Shown: positions 1 to 7,105, counted from the stretch's first letter. The stretch is 11,587 nucleotides of DNA from an uncultured Collinsella sp. (GCA_958424475.1 CATZTY010000014.1:1-11587); one strand, 5' to 3'. Notes: generated from the sequence alone by a model not told the origin. Program-made: numbers and translations.

Positions 1-585
1 TTTGATATTTCCATGCTGGGCGGACTTCCCAACATGCACTACTTGGCGCCGGCCTGCATGGAGGAATACCTGTCCATGCTGAGCTGGTCGCTCGACCACC
101 GCGAGCATCCCGCGGCGATCCGCGTACCGGGCATCGGCCTTGTTAGCCGCCCCGACTTGGCGCCCACCGAGGACACCGACTACAGCGCCGTTCGCTACAA
201 CGCGGTGCGTCAGGGCCGCGACGTTGCCGTGCTCGCACTTGGCGATTTCTTTGAGCTGGGTGAGCGCGTGGCAAACCGTCTGACTGCCGAGTACGGCATC
301 GAGGCCACGCTCGTCAACCCGCGCTTTGCAACCGAGCTCGACCGCAAGTTCCTCGACAGCCTTGCCGCCGAGCATCGCGTTGTCGTCACCCTCGAGGACG
401 GCATCTTGGACGGCGGCTGGGGCGAACGCGTGGCATGTTATTTGGCCTGCACGCCGCTGCGCACCCGCACCTTCGGCATCGCCAAGGGCTTCCCCGACCG
501 CTACGACCCCAACGAACTGCTCGCGCAGAACGGCATGACGGTCGAGAACATGGCCGCCGAAGCCGTGAGACTACTCAACGAGTAA
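1..585 (+). CDS. dxs: 1-deoxy-D-xylulose-5-phosphate synthase, C-terminal part (5' end outside window)
   Basis: The reading frame is open from base 1 (F-D-I-S before the first Met at 13), so the gene starts upstream and only about 194 C-terminal residues are visible. DXS condenses pyruvate with glyceraldehyde 3-phosphate, using thiamine diphosphate, to make DXP for isoprenoid synthesis in the cytoplasm. What is seen is the end of the pyrimidine-binding domain (LPNMHYLAP, then AAIRVPG, matching the usual PNM..MAP and AVRYPRG) and the transketolase C-terminal domain (DVAVLALGDF, ATLVNPRFATELD, VVTLEDGILDGGWGERV). The last stretch matches the DXS pattern VT.E(D/E)..L.GG.G. Divergence from textbook DXS leaves a DXS-like transketolase-family enzyme possible. 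The stop TAA is followed 5 bp later by a terminator, so this is the end of a transcription unit. Confidence 0.8.
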   Translation, partial: FDISMLGGLPNMHYLAPACMEEYLSMLSWSLDHREHPAAIRVPGIGLVSRPDLAPTEDTDYSAVRYNAVRQGRDVAVLALGDFFELGERVANRLTAEYGIEATLVNPRFATELDRKFLDSLAAEHRVVVTLEDGILDGGWGERVACYLACTPLRTRTFGIAKGFPDRYDPNELLAQNGMTVENMAAEAVRLLNE

Positions 586-590
586 GAAAA

Positions 591-629
591 CCTCCGCAAG
601 GGAAGCATCCCTGCGGAGGTTTTTGTTTT
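591..629 (+). terminator. Rho-independent terminator after dxs
   Basis: The arms at 591-603 and 608-619 (CCTCCGCA(A)GGGA against TCCCTGCGGAGG) form a 12-bp stem with one bulged A and the tetraloop AGCA. A run of five T and then GTTTT follows at 620-629. It lies 5 bp after the dxs stop. Confidence 0.9.
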
Positions 630-642
630 CACAGCTCAATTA

Positions 643-858
643 TCTCAATCTGTAACATCTAGGGCCCGAATTCCCGTCTAACTGTTACAGATTTAGATAA
701 GACGTCTTAGTCCCAGACCTTTGTCTCAATCTGTAACAGATAGAGACCTTTTGGCCGTCCAGATGTTACAGATTGAGACATTCGAATTCCCCTGAAGAGA
801 AAATCTCAATCTGTAACAGTTACTCGGTAAAAACGGCTGCAGATGTTACAGATCGAGA
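643..858. repeat. Array of six alternating-orientation 15-17-bp repeats, 40-41 bp apart
   Basis: The unit is TCTCAATCTGTAACA, often TGTCTCAATCTGTAACA. Forward copies are at 643-657, 724-738 and 804-818 (all identical). Inverted copies are at 683-697 (one mismatch), 764-778 (exact) and 844-858 (one mismatch). Start-to-start distances are 40, 41, 40, 40 and 40 bp, with orientation + - + - + -. The spacers are 25-26 bp and unrelated, except that CGAATTCCC occurs in two of them (667-675, 783-791) and a 10-bp palindrome AAGACGTCTT in another. Neighbouring copies could fold into three hairpins of 15-17 bp with 25-nt loops. The unit itself contains a dyad (TCTGT-A-ACAGA, clearest at 731-741), so it may be a protein-binding site. 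No coding potential is seen. The function is unknown; I do not recognise this element. Confidence 0.9.
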
Positions 859-895
859 CAAAGCAGCGAGGCAGGCCGTCACATCTGCAAGAACC

Positions 896-923
896 ACCAC
901 AAAGGTGCCTGTCCCTTTTTGGT
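896..923 (+). other. Small T-tailed hairpin with GGTGCCTGTCCC motif
   Basis: ACCACAAAGG at 896-905 can pair with CC-TTTTT-GGT at 914-923 with one mismatch, leaving a loop of about 8 nt. The T-run 916-920 makes it a possible weak terminator at the right edge of the repeat array. The core GGTGCCTGTCCC resembles short intergenic REP-like motifs I have seen in several bacterial groups; this is recollection, not a search. Confidence 0.4.
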
Positions 924-969
924 AGGTAGAATTACCCATAAGGTAAGTATGTTTCTGAGTTATTTCGTG

Positions 970-999
970 TTGACCCATTTGAGCGCGATAGGGTATAAC
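970..999 (+). promoter_or_regulatory. Sigma70-type promoter of the amino acid ABC importer
   Basis: A -35 TTGACC (970-975) and a -10 TATAAC (994-999) are separated by 18 bp, 44 bp upstream of the lipoprotein start codon. The ribosome binding site AAAGGTG lies at 1029-1035, 7 bp before the ATG. No riboswitch-like fold is evident in the short leader. Confidence 0.7.
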
Positions 1000-1042
1000 T
1001 CTACTCAACCGCTAGGGATTTTATTGAGAAAGGTGTTCTACC

Positions 1043-2038
1043 ATGAGCAAGAACCTCTCCCAGCAGGTCGTTCTCGACCGCCGCGGCTTCGTTGCCGCCA
1101 CCTTCGCAACCGTCGCCGGCCTTGGTCTTGCCGGCTGCTCCGACACCAGCGCCGAGGCTGACAAGGGTTCCGCCGCCGGCTCCTCCAAGGGCTCCGAGGA
1201 TACCGAGGTTTCCGCTACGCTCGATGCCAAGGCATTCGACAAGCTCGTCGACAACGGCCCCAAGGCCGATGACGACGCCATCGCTGCCAGCACCTGGGCC
1301 ACGGCCGTTAAGGACGCCGGCGTCTTTAAGATCGGTGGCGTTCAGACCTCCACGCTCTTCTCCCTCCTCAACGAGAAAGACGGTCAGACCCGCGGCTTCG
1401 ATGCCGGTATCGCACAGCTCCTGTCCAACTACATTCTGGGCGAGAACAAGGTCGAGATCACCCAGGTGACCTCGGACACGCGCGAGTCCGTCCTGCAGAA
1501 CGGCCAGGTCGACGCCGTCTTTGCCACCTACACCATCACTGACGAGCGCAAGAAGCTCGTCTCCTTTGCCGGTCCCTACTACTACACCCAGCAGGCCATC
1601 CTGGTGCTCGCCGATAACGACGACATCAAGAGCGTCGACGACCTTGCCGACAAGAACGTCGCCGTCCAGTCCGGCTCCAACGGTCCCGCCATCCTGGAGG
1701 AGTTCGCCCCCAAGGCCAGCCAGCAGGAGTTCAAGACCGACGAGGAAGCCCGCCAGGCACTCCAGCAGGGCCGCGTTGACGCCTACGTCATCGATAACAA
1801 CATGCAGCAGAGCGCCCTGGTCCGCGAGCCCGGTAAATACAAGATCGCCGGCAAGCCCTTCGGCAGCAAGGAGCCCTATGGCATCGGTCTACCGCTCGAT
1901 TCCGACGGCGTCGCCTTTGTCAACGACTTCCTTAAGAAGATCGAGGACGACGGCACCTGGACTGAGCTGTGGCAGATCTGCATCGGCGACCGTACGGGCG
2001 ACACCAATGTTCCCGAGCTGCCCGAGATCGGCGCCTAG
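1043..2038 (+). CDS. Polar amino acid ABC transporter substrate-binding lipoprotein
   Basis: This 331-residue extracellular solute-binding protein of family 3 captures an amino acid (glutamate, glutamine or a relative) and delivers it to the permeases encoded downstream. Residues 1-32 form a secretion signal with a twin-arginine motif (DRRGFVAA, R13-R14) and a lipobox L-A-G-C with C32 as the predicted lipidated residue. A low-complexity Ser/Gly/Glu linker follows at about 33-55, typical of lipoproteins tethered to a Gram-positive membrane. The binding domain spans about 90-320 and shows family landmarks: FDAGIAQLLS, the Q-T-S/D-T-R-E region, ITDERKKLVSFAGPYYY, and the lobe-two VQSGSNGP and GRVDAYVID. 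The end (WTELWQICIGDR) fits glutamate-binding relatives. The start is fixed by the RBS and signal peptide. A hairpin downstream may favour its expression over the permeases. The exact ligand cannot be read from sequence. Confidence 0.9.
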   Translation: MSKNLSQQVVLDRRGFVAATFATVAGLGLAGCSDTSAEADKGSAAGSSKGSEDTEVSATLDAKAFDKLVDNGPKADDDAIAASTWATAVKDAGVFKIGGVQTSTLFSLLNEKDGQTRGFDAGIAQLLSNYILGENKVEITQVTSDTRESVLQNGQVDAVFATYTITDERKKLVSFAGPYYYTQQAILVLADNDDIKSVDDLADKNVAVQSGSNGPAILEEFAPKASQQEFKTDEEARQALQQGRVDAYVIDNNMQQSALVREPGKYKIAGKPFGSKEPYGIGLPLDSDGVAFVNDFLKKIEDDGTWTELWQICIGDRTGDTNVPELPEIGA

Positions 2039-2126
2039 GCAGCGAGCCTGGTAACAGCCGCAACGAAACCATACGGAAACGCATGATGCGCTTTATTGCG
2101 GTAAACTGTTTCCTCACTGAGTTGTC

Positions 2127-2157
2127 GGGGCTTCCGTACACACGGGAGCCCCTTTCC
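2127..2157 (+). terminator. Intergenic hairpin/attenuator between lipoprotein and permease genes
   Basis: The arms GGGGCTTCCGT (2127-2137) and ACGGGAGCCCC (2142-2152) pair over 11 bp with one G-U wobble and an ACAC loop, followed by TTTCCTT. It sits in the 138-bp gap inside the importer operon, 25 bp before the first permease. A short T-tail suggests partial termination or 3'-end protection of the lipoprotein mRNA, a common way to make more binding protein than permease. Confidence 0.7.
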
Positions 2158-2176
2158 TTACCGGCAGGAGGTCCGC

Positions 2177-2836
2177 ATGAGTCTTTCCGAGCTCTGGTCG
2201 CTCTATGGCCAGAACTATATCGACGCCCTGCTAGCAACCTGGGGCATGACACTTGAGTCGTTTGCCATCGCCATGGTGCTGGCCGTTGCCGTCACCGTGA
2301 TGCGCGTGTCGCCGCTCAAGCCGCTGCGCGTCTTTGGCGACCTGTATGTCCAGGTCTTCCGTAACATCCCCGGCATTGCGCTGCTCATCATCGTCGTCTA
2401 TGCGCTGCCGCCGCTCAAGGTCGTCCTGCCCTACCGCACCTGCGTTATCGTCGCCACGGTCCTTTTGGGCTCGGCCTTTGGCTCCGAGAACTTTATGAGC
2501 GGCATCAATACCGTCGGCGTCGGTCAGGTGGAAGCCGCACGTTCGCTCGGCATGAGCTTCAGCCGCATCCTCGCCAAGATCGTGATTCCGCAGGCACTGC
2601 GCTCGAGTGTGCTGCCCATGACTAACCTCTTTATCGCCGTCATGCTCACTACCGCCTTGGGCAGCCAGGTGCCGCTTAAGCCGCAAGAGCTCACCGGCGT
2701 GGTGAGCTATATCAACACGCGCTCGCTCGGCGGCGTCGCCGCGTTCTTTATCTCGGCGCTCGGCTACCTGGGCACAGCCTTCGTGGTGAGCCACATTGGC
2801 AACTATATCGATAAGAAGGTGAGGATCCTCCGATGA
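2177..2836 (+). CDS. Amino acid ABC transporter permease (GluC-like)
   Basis: This 219-residue inner-membrane subunit belongs to the HisM/GlnP class. It has about five hydrophobic segments (near residues 20-42, 63-75, 85-105, 150-170, 187-208). The cytoplasmic coupling (EAA) loop is clear: G-Q-V-E-A-A-R-S-L-G at about 117-126, followed by the conserved IVIPQALR, where the ATPase docks. The early MRVSPLKPLR and the phrase SGINTVGVGQ resemble the GluC permease of actinobacterial glutamate uptake systems (recalled, not aligned). AGGAGG at 2166-2171, 5 bp upstream, sets the ATG. Its stop overlaps the next start (ATGA at 2833-2836), so the two permeases are translationally coupled and probably form a heterodimer. 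Confidence 0.88.
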   Translation: MSLSELWSLYGQNYIDALLATWGMTLESFAIAMVLAVAVTVMRVSPLKPLRVFGDLYVQVFRNIPGIALLIIVVYALPPLKVVLPYRTCVIVATVLLGSAFGSENFMSGINTVGVGQVEAARSLGMSFSRILAKIVIPQALRSSVLPMTNLFIAVMLTTALGSQVPLKPQELTGVVSYINTRSLGGVAAFFISALGYLGTAFVVSHIGNYIDKKVRILR

Positions 2837-3666
2837 GCAAGCACTCCACCTCCGCGCTCACCATGCGCGATGCGCTCTACGAGGCTCCCGGCCCCAAGAT
2901 GCGCGCCAAGATTCGCATCGGCACCGCCATCTCGCTTGTTGCTGTCGCCGCGCTCGCCATCCTGGTACTGCAGCGCTTCTATGTGACCGGCCAGCTTTCG
3001 GTCCACTATTGGTATTTCTTTACGCACCTCACCACCTGGAAGTTCCTGCTTGCCGGCTTTGAGGGCACTGTTAAAGTCGCACTCACCGCTGGCGCCATCG
3101 CACTGGTGCTGGGCTTAGCCCTTATGCTCGGCCGCACCAGCGACATTAAGCCGCTCCAACTGGTTTGCCGCGTGCTCACCGATTTCTTCCGCGGCGTACC
3201 GAGCCTGCTGTTCATCTACTTCTTCTTTTTGGTGCTGCCCCAGTACAAGATCGCGCTGCCATCTTTTTGGATGCTCACGCTTCCCGTCGCGCTCGCCGCA
3301 GCTGGCGTACTCGCCGAGATCTTTCGCGCTGGCGTCAACGCCGTGCCGCGCGGCCAGGTCGAAGCCGCCCAGGCACTCGGCCTCTCCAAAGCTAAAATCA
3401 CCTTTAAAATCGTGTTGCCGCAGGCTATTCGGTTTATCATTCCGTCGTTGATTTCGCAGCTTGTGGTCGTAGTCAAAGACACCACCGTCGCCTACGTGGT
3501 GAGCTACCCCGACCTCATGCAAAACGCCCGCGTGCTCATTACCAACTACGACGCCCTCGTGTCGGTCTACCTGGTTATCGCGGTCATCTACATCCTCATC
3601 AACGTCGCGATCAACAAGGCCGCTGTCTACGTTTCGCACAAGACCGGCGCGACCATCATCCGCTAA
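2833..3666 (+). CDS. Amino acid ABC transporter permease (GluD-like)
   Basis: This 277-residue second permease of the importer is longer than its partner because of a cytoplasmic N-terminus of about 35 residues (Arg/Lys-rich, PGPKMRAKIRI) before the first membrane segment (about 35-52). Further segments lie near 75-98, 125-145, 150-165, 210-230 and 240-262. The EAA loop reads G-Q-V-E-A-A-Q-A-L-G-L-S, followed by IVLPQAIRFIIPSL, the standard ATPase-contact motif. DTTVAYVVSYPDLM is typical of glutamate/glutamine permeases. It overlaps the upstream permease by 4 bp. A 36-bp gap separates it from the ATPase gene, which has its own AAGGAG at 3688-3693. Substrate specificity is inferred only from family resemblance. 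Confidence 0.88.
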   Translation: MSKHSTSALTMRDALYEAPGPKMRAKIRIGTAISLVAVAALAILVLQRFYVTGQLSVHYWYFFTHLTTWKFLLAGFEGTVKVALTAGAIALVLGLALMLGRTSDIKPLQLVCRVLTDFFRGVPSLLFIYFFFLVLPQYKIALPSFWMLTLPVALAAAGVLAEIFRAGVNAVPRGQVEAAQALGLSKAKITFKIVLPQAIRFIIPSLISQLVVVVKDTTVAYVVSYPDLMQNARVLITNYDALVSVYLVIAVIYILINVAINKAAVYVSHKTGATIIR

Positions 3667-3702
3667 CGCTTTACCATTTCGAGTCATAAGGAGCCGAGCA
3701 CC

Positions 3703-4467
3703 ATGGCACAGAGCACCTCTTCCACCGGCAATCAGCCGCTGATCGAGCTCAGACACGTCGATAAGCACTACGGAGATCTGCACGTCCTCAACGACATCAA
3801 TCTCTCAGTCGACCGCGGCGAGGTCGTCGTTGTGATCGGTCCTTCGGGCTCGGGCAAGTCGACCATGTGCCGCACCATCAACCGCCTGGAAACCATCGAC
3901 TCGGGCGAGATCCTCATCGAGGGCGAGCCCCTACCGCAGGAAGGCAAGGACCTTGCCCGCATGCGTGCCGAGCTGGGCATGGTGTTTCAGCAGTTCAACC
4001 TGTTCGCACATATGACCGTCCTGCAGAACGTCATGCTGGGACCGGTCGATGTGCTGGGCGTCTCCAAGGACGAAGCCCGTGAGCGCGCCATGGACCTGCT
4101 GGGCCGCGTGGGCGTGGCCGAGCAGGCCGATAAGGTGCCCGCACAGCTCTCGGGCGGCCAGCAGCAGCGCGTAGCCATCGCCCGCTCGCTTGCCATGCAA
4201 CCCAAGGCCATGCTCTTTGACGAGCCCACGAGTGCCCTCGATCCCGAGATGATCAACGAGGTGCTCGAGGTCATGGTCCGTCTGGCCCAGCAGGGCATGA
4301 CGATGATCGTCATCACGCACGAGATGAACTTTGCCCGCCGCGTAGCCGACCGCGTCGTGTTTATGGCCGACGGCCAGATCGTGGAAACCGGCACGCCCGA
4401 CGAGTTCTTCGACCACCCCCAGACCAAGCGCGCCCAGGACTTCCTCAACTCCATCAAGGGCCACTAA
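3703..4467 (+). CDS. Amino acid ABC transporter ATP-binding protein (GluA/GlnQ-like)
   Basis: This 254-residue cytoplasmic ATPase powers the importer. All catalytic motifs are intact: Walker A GPSGSGKST (46-54), Q-loop in MVFQQFNLF (about Q96/Q97), signature LSGGQQQR (149-156), Walker B MLFDEPTSALD (170-180) and the switch histidine in ITHEM (H206). The phrase VFQQFNLFAHMTVLQNV is characteristic of the polar amino acid (HisP/GlnQ/GluA) ATPases. The length matches the family apart from an unstructured 12-residue Ser/Thr-rich N-terminus. It is the fourth gene of the operon; the next gene follows after 51 bp with no terminator-grade hairpin, so co-transcription is likely. Confidence 0.93.
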   Translation: MAQSTSSTGNQPLIELRHVDKHYGDLHVLNDINLSVDRGEVVVVIGPSGSGKSTMCRTINRLETIDSGEILIEGEPLPQEGKDLARMRAELGMVFQQFNLFAHMTVLQNVMLGPVDVLGVSKDEARERAMDLLGRVGVAEQADKVPAQLSGGQQQRVAIARSLAMQPKAMLFDEPTSALDPEMINEVLEVMVRLAQQGMTMIVITHEMNFARRVADRVVFMADGQIVETGTPDEFFDHPQTKRAQDFLNSIKGH

Positions 4468-4518
4468 CCCAATTGCCACGCGGGCAAATTCATCAGTAAC
4501 GTTTGCCCCGCGCCACCC

Positions 4519-5364
4519 ATGCACCATGTCCACCCGGATTCGAAAGCAACACCTATGATCGGAACCCATACCTCCTCGTCCTATACCCCGCACGTCGACG
4601 TTGCCCCCGCCGACCGTCCACTCATCCTGGTGGCGCCGCGTTGGGAAGGGGCAAAGCCGTTTTTAAGCGAAACGCTCTCCCCCAACGAAGAAATCGCAAG
4701 TGTCTTTGTCGATGCCATCCTTGCCGCCGGCGGCCTGCCGCTGCAGATGTCCATCACCGAGGACATTGAGGTCATCCGTCATTACGTCGATATCGCCGAC
4801 GGCATCGCCATTCCCGGTGGCCCGGATGTCAATCCCAAACGTTGGGGCGATGATCGACCCTACGACCCCACCCTCTGCTGCGAGATCCGTGATAGTTTTG
4901 AGTTCAAGCTGGTCGACGAGGTGCTCCGCGCCAAAAAGCCGCTCTTTACCACCTGCCGCGGCACGCAGCTGCTCAACGTCGCCACCGGCGGCACCCTGTG
5001 CATGGACGTGCCGAGCCTGGGCGCTCGCGAGGGCCGCACGCAGTGGCGCCATACCCACGTGCTCAACGACCCTGTGCATCCCGTCGAGGTCGTGCCGGGC
5101 TCGCTGCTGGAGCGCGCGGTTGGCGGGCACAGGCTGATCCAGACCAACTCGGCACATCACTGCTGCGTCGATCGTCTGGGTAAAAGCACGCGCTTGGTCG
5201 CCAAGGCAACCGACGGCGTTCCCGAGTGCATCGAAGTCGAAGGCCAGCCATTCTGCTTGGGCGTGCAATGGCATCCCGAGTACACGTGGATGACGCTCGA
5301 GACCGACTTTAACCTGTGGAAGTCGTTTGTCGAGGCAGCGGCCAAGGTAAAGCAGGCCCGCTAG
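4519..5364 (+). CDS. Gamma-glutamyl-gamma-aminobutyrate hydrolase family (peptidase C26)
   Basis: This is a class I glutamine amidotransferase-fold hydrolase of the PuuD/C26 family, 281 residues if started at 4519. Members cleave gamma-glutamyl amide bonds, for example of gamma-glutamyl-GABA. Seen: an N-terminal RPLILVAPRW strand (about 33-42), IPGGPDVNP (98-106), the nucleophile elbow TTCRGTQLLN with C146, a metal/substrate-loop TNSAHH (209-214) and the catalytic pair in QWHPE (H252, E254). The usual Gln after the double His is Cys here (C215). The start is uncertain: neither 4519 nor the in-frame ATG at 4555 has a good Shine-Dalgarno, and residues 1-32 look non-conserved, so a shorter protein from 4555 is plausible. 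Position after the importer suggests it processes imported glutamyl compounds; that is inference. Confidence 0.87.
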   Translation: MHHVHPDSKATPMIGTHTSSSYTPHVDVAPADRPLILVAPRWEGAKPFLSETLSPNEEIASVFVDAILAAGGLPLQMSITEDIEVIRHYVDIADGIAIPGGPDVNPKRWGDDRPYDPTLCCEIRDSFEFKLVDEVLRAKKPLFTTCRGTQLLNVATGGTLCMDVPSLGAREGRTQWRHTHVLNDPVHPVEVVPGSLLERAVGGHRLIQTNSAHHCCVDRLGKSTRLVAKATDGVPECIEVEGQPFCLGVQWHPEYTWMTLETDFNLWKSFVEAAAKVKQAR

Positions 5365-5399
5365 CTCGCGAACCACTCAGGTTAAAGCCTCCTAAGCCA

Positions 5400-5445
5400 G
5401 GGGGGGGGCGGACACCAGCTACGGTGCCCGCCCCCCCCTGTATTT
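5400..5445 (+). terminator. GC-extreme hairpin terminator built from G9 and C8 tracts
   Basis: A 5' arm at 5401-5416 (G8-CGG-A-CACC) pairs with 5423-5438 (GGTG-CCCG-C8) over 16 bp with a single A/C mismatch and the loop AGCTAC. TGTATTT follows. An extra G at 5400 makes nine G in a row. It lies between convergent genes, so it could act on both strands, although the T-tail is weak on + and absent on -. Confidence 0.75.
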
Positions 5446-5478
5446 GGTATGCTCGGTATGTTTATCCCTCACAAGCAA

Positions 5479-6297
5479 TCAAAGAAATCTCGACCGCAAT
5501 CGGTCGACGGTAAAGCAAATGGCAAAAACGCTTGCTACGTTTATTAGGCAGTCAATTAGAATCGAAATGCATTGACTATTCCCCAACGGGGTCACGCCAC
5601 AAATCCACATGAGCATCGAGGCTGGAAGCGGAAGCATGGAATTGGCCCCGATCTGTATGTAGATCGCTACAACGTTGACAAGCAACAGCATGCCAATCGG
5701 ACCGAAGCCGGACCCAAAATAGGAAACAGCGATCACGCAAGAGACCACGTATGCAAGGCAGGCAGCGGCAGCAAGAACAAGTCGATAGCAAAATACATGC
5801 AGGTTGAAATACTGCTGAGCATCCAGAACGATTGCGCAGTTAAGACAGTACAAAACGACACTCGACAGGATAAACGCGACCAAAAGGGCGAGGGATGACA
5901 GTATCGCCCGCGCAACAGTAGCGCACACCCGCTTCCCTCCCCGAGCCGCCGACAACCCCCACGGTTCCTCAATAAAGCCCGAACTGACAAAGCGCGGCAC
6001 AATGCAAGCCGCGATGAACGGAAAGAACAATGCATGAGCCAACGGGGCTACGTTGAACAGCAGACCGCGAAAGACCTCTGCATTACCAAATAGAAGGACA
6101 TCCTCTGCCGATAGCCGAAGCGTCGGGTCTGGGAAAAAGCCCAAGAAACTGTTCTCACGGAGGCTACAGAACCACATCGGGAAAGAATTAAGCTGCAATG
6201 CCACCATGCACGCATAAATTACCAAGATTAAGGCGTACACCCATTTGCTCACATGCTTCAATTCTGACTGGAGAAGTCTTTTAATCTGACGAACCAT
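5479..6297 (-). CDS. ABC-2 type transporter permease (LanG-like second subunit)
   Basis: This is a hydrophobic protein of 272 residues from the ATG at 6297. A GTG at 6306 would add three residues, but the ATG has the better-placed GGGGGTG eight bases upstream. It has about six membrane segments, near residues 20-38, 87-105, 127-150, 160-185, 195-215 and 240-262 (counts approximate), with a long extracytoplasmic-looking stretch between the first two. This layout is that of ABC-2 permeases in LanFEG/BcrAB-type self-protection or peptide-export systems. Sequence identity to named families is not obvious by eye. It overlaps the upstream permease by 17 bp, so it is translationally coupled and the last gene of the peptide operon. 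Composition is more A/T-rich than in the flanking operons. Confidence 0.75.
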   Translation of the reverse strand: MVRQIKRLLQSELKHVSKWVYALILVIYACMVALQLNSFPMWFCSLRENSFLGFFPDPTLRLSAEDVLLFGNAEVFRGLLFNVAPLAHALFFPFIAACIVPRFVSSGFIEEPWGLSAARGGKRVCATVARAILSSLALLVAFILSSVVLYCLNCAIVLDAQQYFNLHVFCYRLVLAAAACLAYVVSCVIAVSYFGSGFGPIGMLLLVNVVAIYIQIGANSMLPLPASMLMWICGVTPLGNSQCISILIDCLINVASVFAICFTVDRLRSRFL

Positions 6298-7105
6298 TGA
6301 GCACACCCCCAGCGCGAAAGCTCACGAGAGCGTAAATCAATACCGATAGACAGCTGGCTGCCACGCCATATTCCAGAAGTATCAGCTGACCCATATCGCT
6401 ATACCCAAGGGCACATCCGACTCCAAGGTACGGCCCTGGAAGGAGGAAGATCCGTCGCAAGGATGGTATGGGCGTCTGAAGGTAAGTTCCGTAGAGCGTC
6501 AAGCTCATGACAAATCCGATTATTGCCACAGCCCCGCTAAATACGGCGCTGCTTGTAATCCGATAGATGGTCACCGTCTCCAACGCAACCGATATCACCA
6601 ATACGGCGTTGATTATCATCGCAGGCAAAAATGCAGCCAGCATGTCGTGCGCACAGCTTTGCCCACCACGTATTATGGCTATTGCAAAAAGAAGAAGGCA
6701 AAGCGCACTATATGCTGCGCCAATTATTAAAGCAGACGAAAACACATGTGCTAGGACCCCATTAAAGCGGGTAAGACCTCTTGCTGAAGAAATTCGGTAT
6801 CCCTCTTCATAGCCGCGCTCCTGTAAAATCGCCAGGCAAACGATGAGCGGAACGAACAGAGAGGTGCCGGCAAAAGCACTGCGCACAAGGGACTCATCGG
6901 GTGCAGAAGGATCAATTACATTCCAGCAGAAGCCAATATCCTCCCCAAAAACGCTATTGCCAAAGGCGAGCAACGTTGTTCCGTTTTTTAGAAAGATGCC
7001 GAAGAGAAGGCCGAACGCCAGCATAAGCGCAAGACCAAACTTCGCCGGAAACATCCTGTGCAAACGCATCATATCTGCCTTTACGGGATGGATCGCCCGC
7101 TTCAT
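6281..7105 (-). CDS. ABC-2 type transporter permease (LanE-like first subunit)
   Basis: This 274-residue membrane protein has a short basic cytoplasmic N-terminus (KRAIHPVKADMMRLHR) and about six hydrophobic segments (roughly residues 22-40, 80-95, 118-145, 155-180, 185-208, 240-265). The phrase ILQERGYEEGYRISSARGLTR fits the cytoplasmic loop after TM2 in ABC-2 permeases, where the paired bacteriocin-resistance proteins carry E..eG.....l. The start codon overlaps the stop of the ATPase gene as ATGA (7102-7105), so the two are translationally coupled. With the following permease it would form the heterodimeric channel. Whether the system exports the small peptide encoded upstream, protects the cell against it, or both, cannot be decided from the sequence. 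Confidence 0.78.
   Translation of the reverse strand: MKRAIHPVKADMMRLHRMFPAKFGLALMLAFGLLFGIFLKNGTTLLAFGNSVFGEDIGFCWNVIDPSAPDESLVRSAFAGTSLFVPLIVCLAILQERGYEEGYRISSARGLTRFNGVLAHVFSSALIIGAAYSALCLLLFAIAIIRGGQSCAHDMLAAFLPAMIINAVLVISVALETVTIYRITSSAVFSGAVAIIGFVMSLTLYGTYLQTPIPSLRRIFLLPGPYLGVGCALGYSDMGQLILLEYGVAASCLSVLIYALVSFRAGGVLNGSSD

Noticed and set aside
643..858. CRISPR array
   Set aside because: The repeats are only 15-17 bp and strictly alternate in orientation. CRISPR repeats are direct, longer and uniform; no cas gene is in the window.
860..1042. Riboswitch or T-box upstream of the importer
   Set aside because: The leader after the promoter is only about 40 nt, with no specifier stem or terminator/antiterminator pair.
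3115..3783. 222-residue - strand open frame
   Set aside because: It is antisense to the second permease and the ATPase start, with His/Asp/Glu/Gly-rich, patternless protein; a shadow of real genes.
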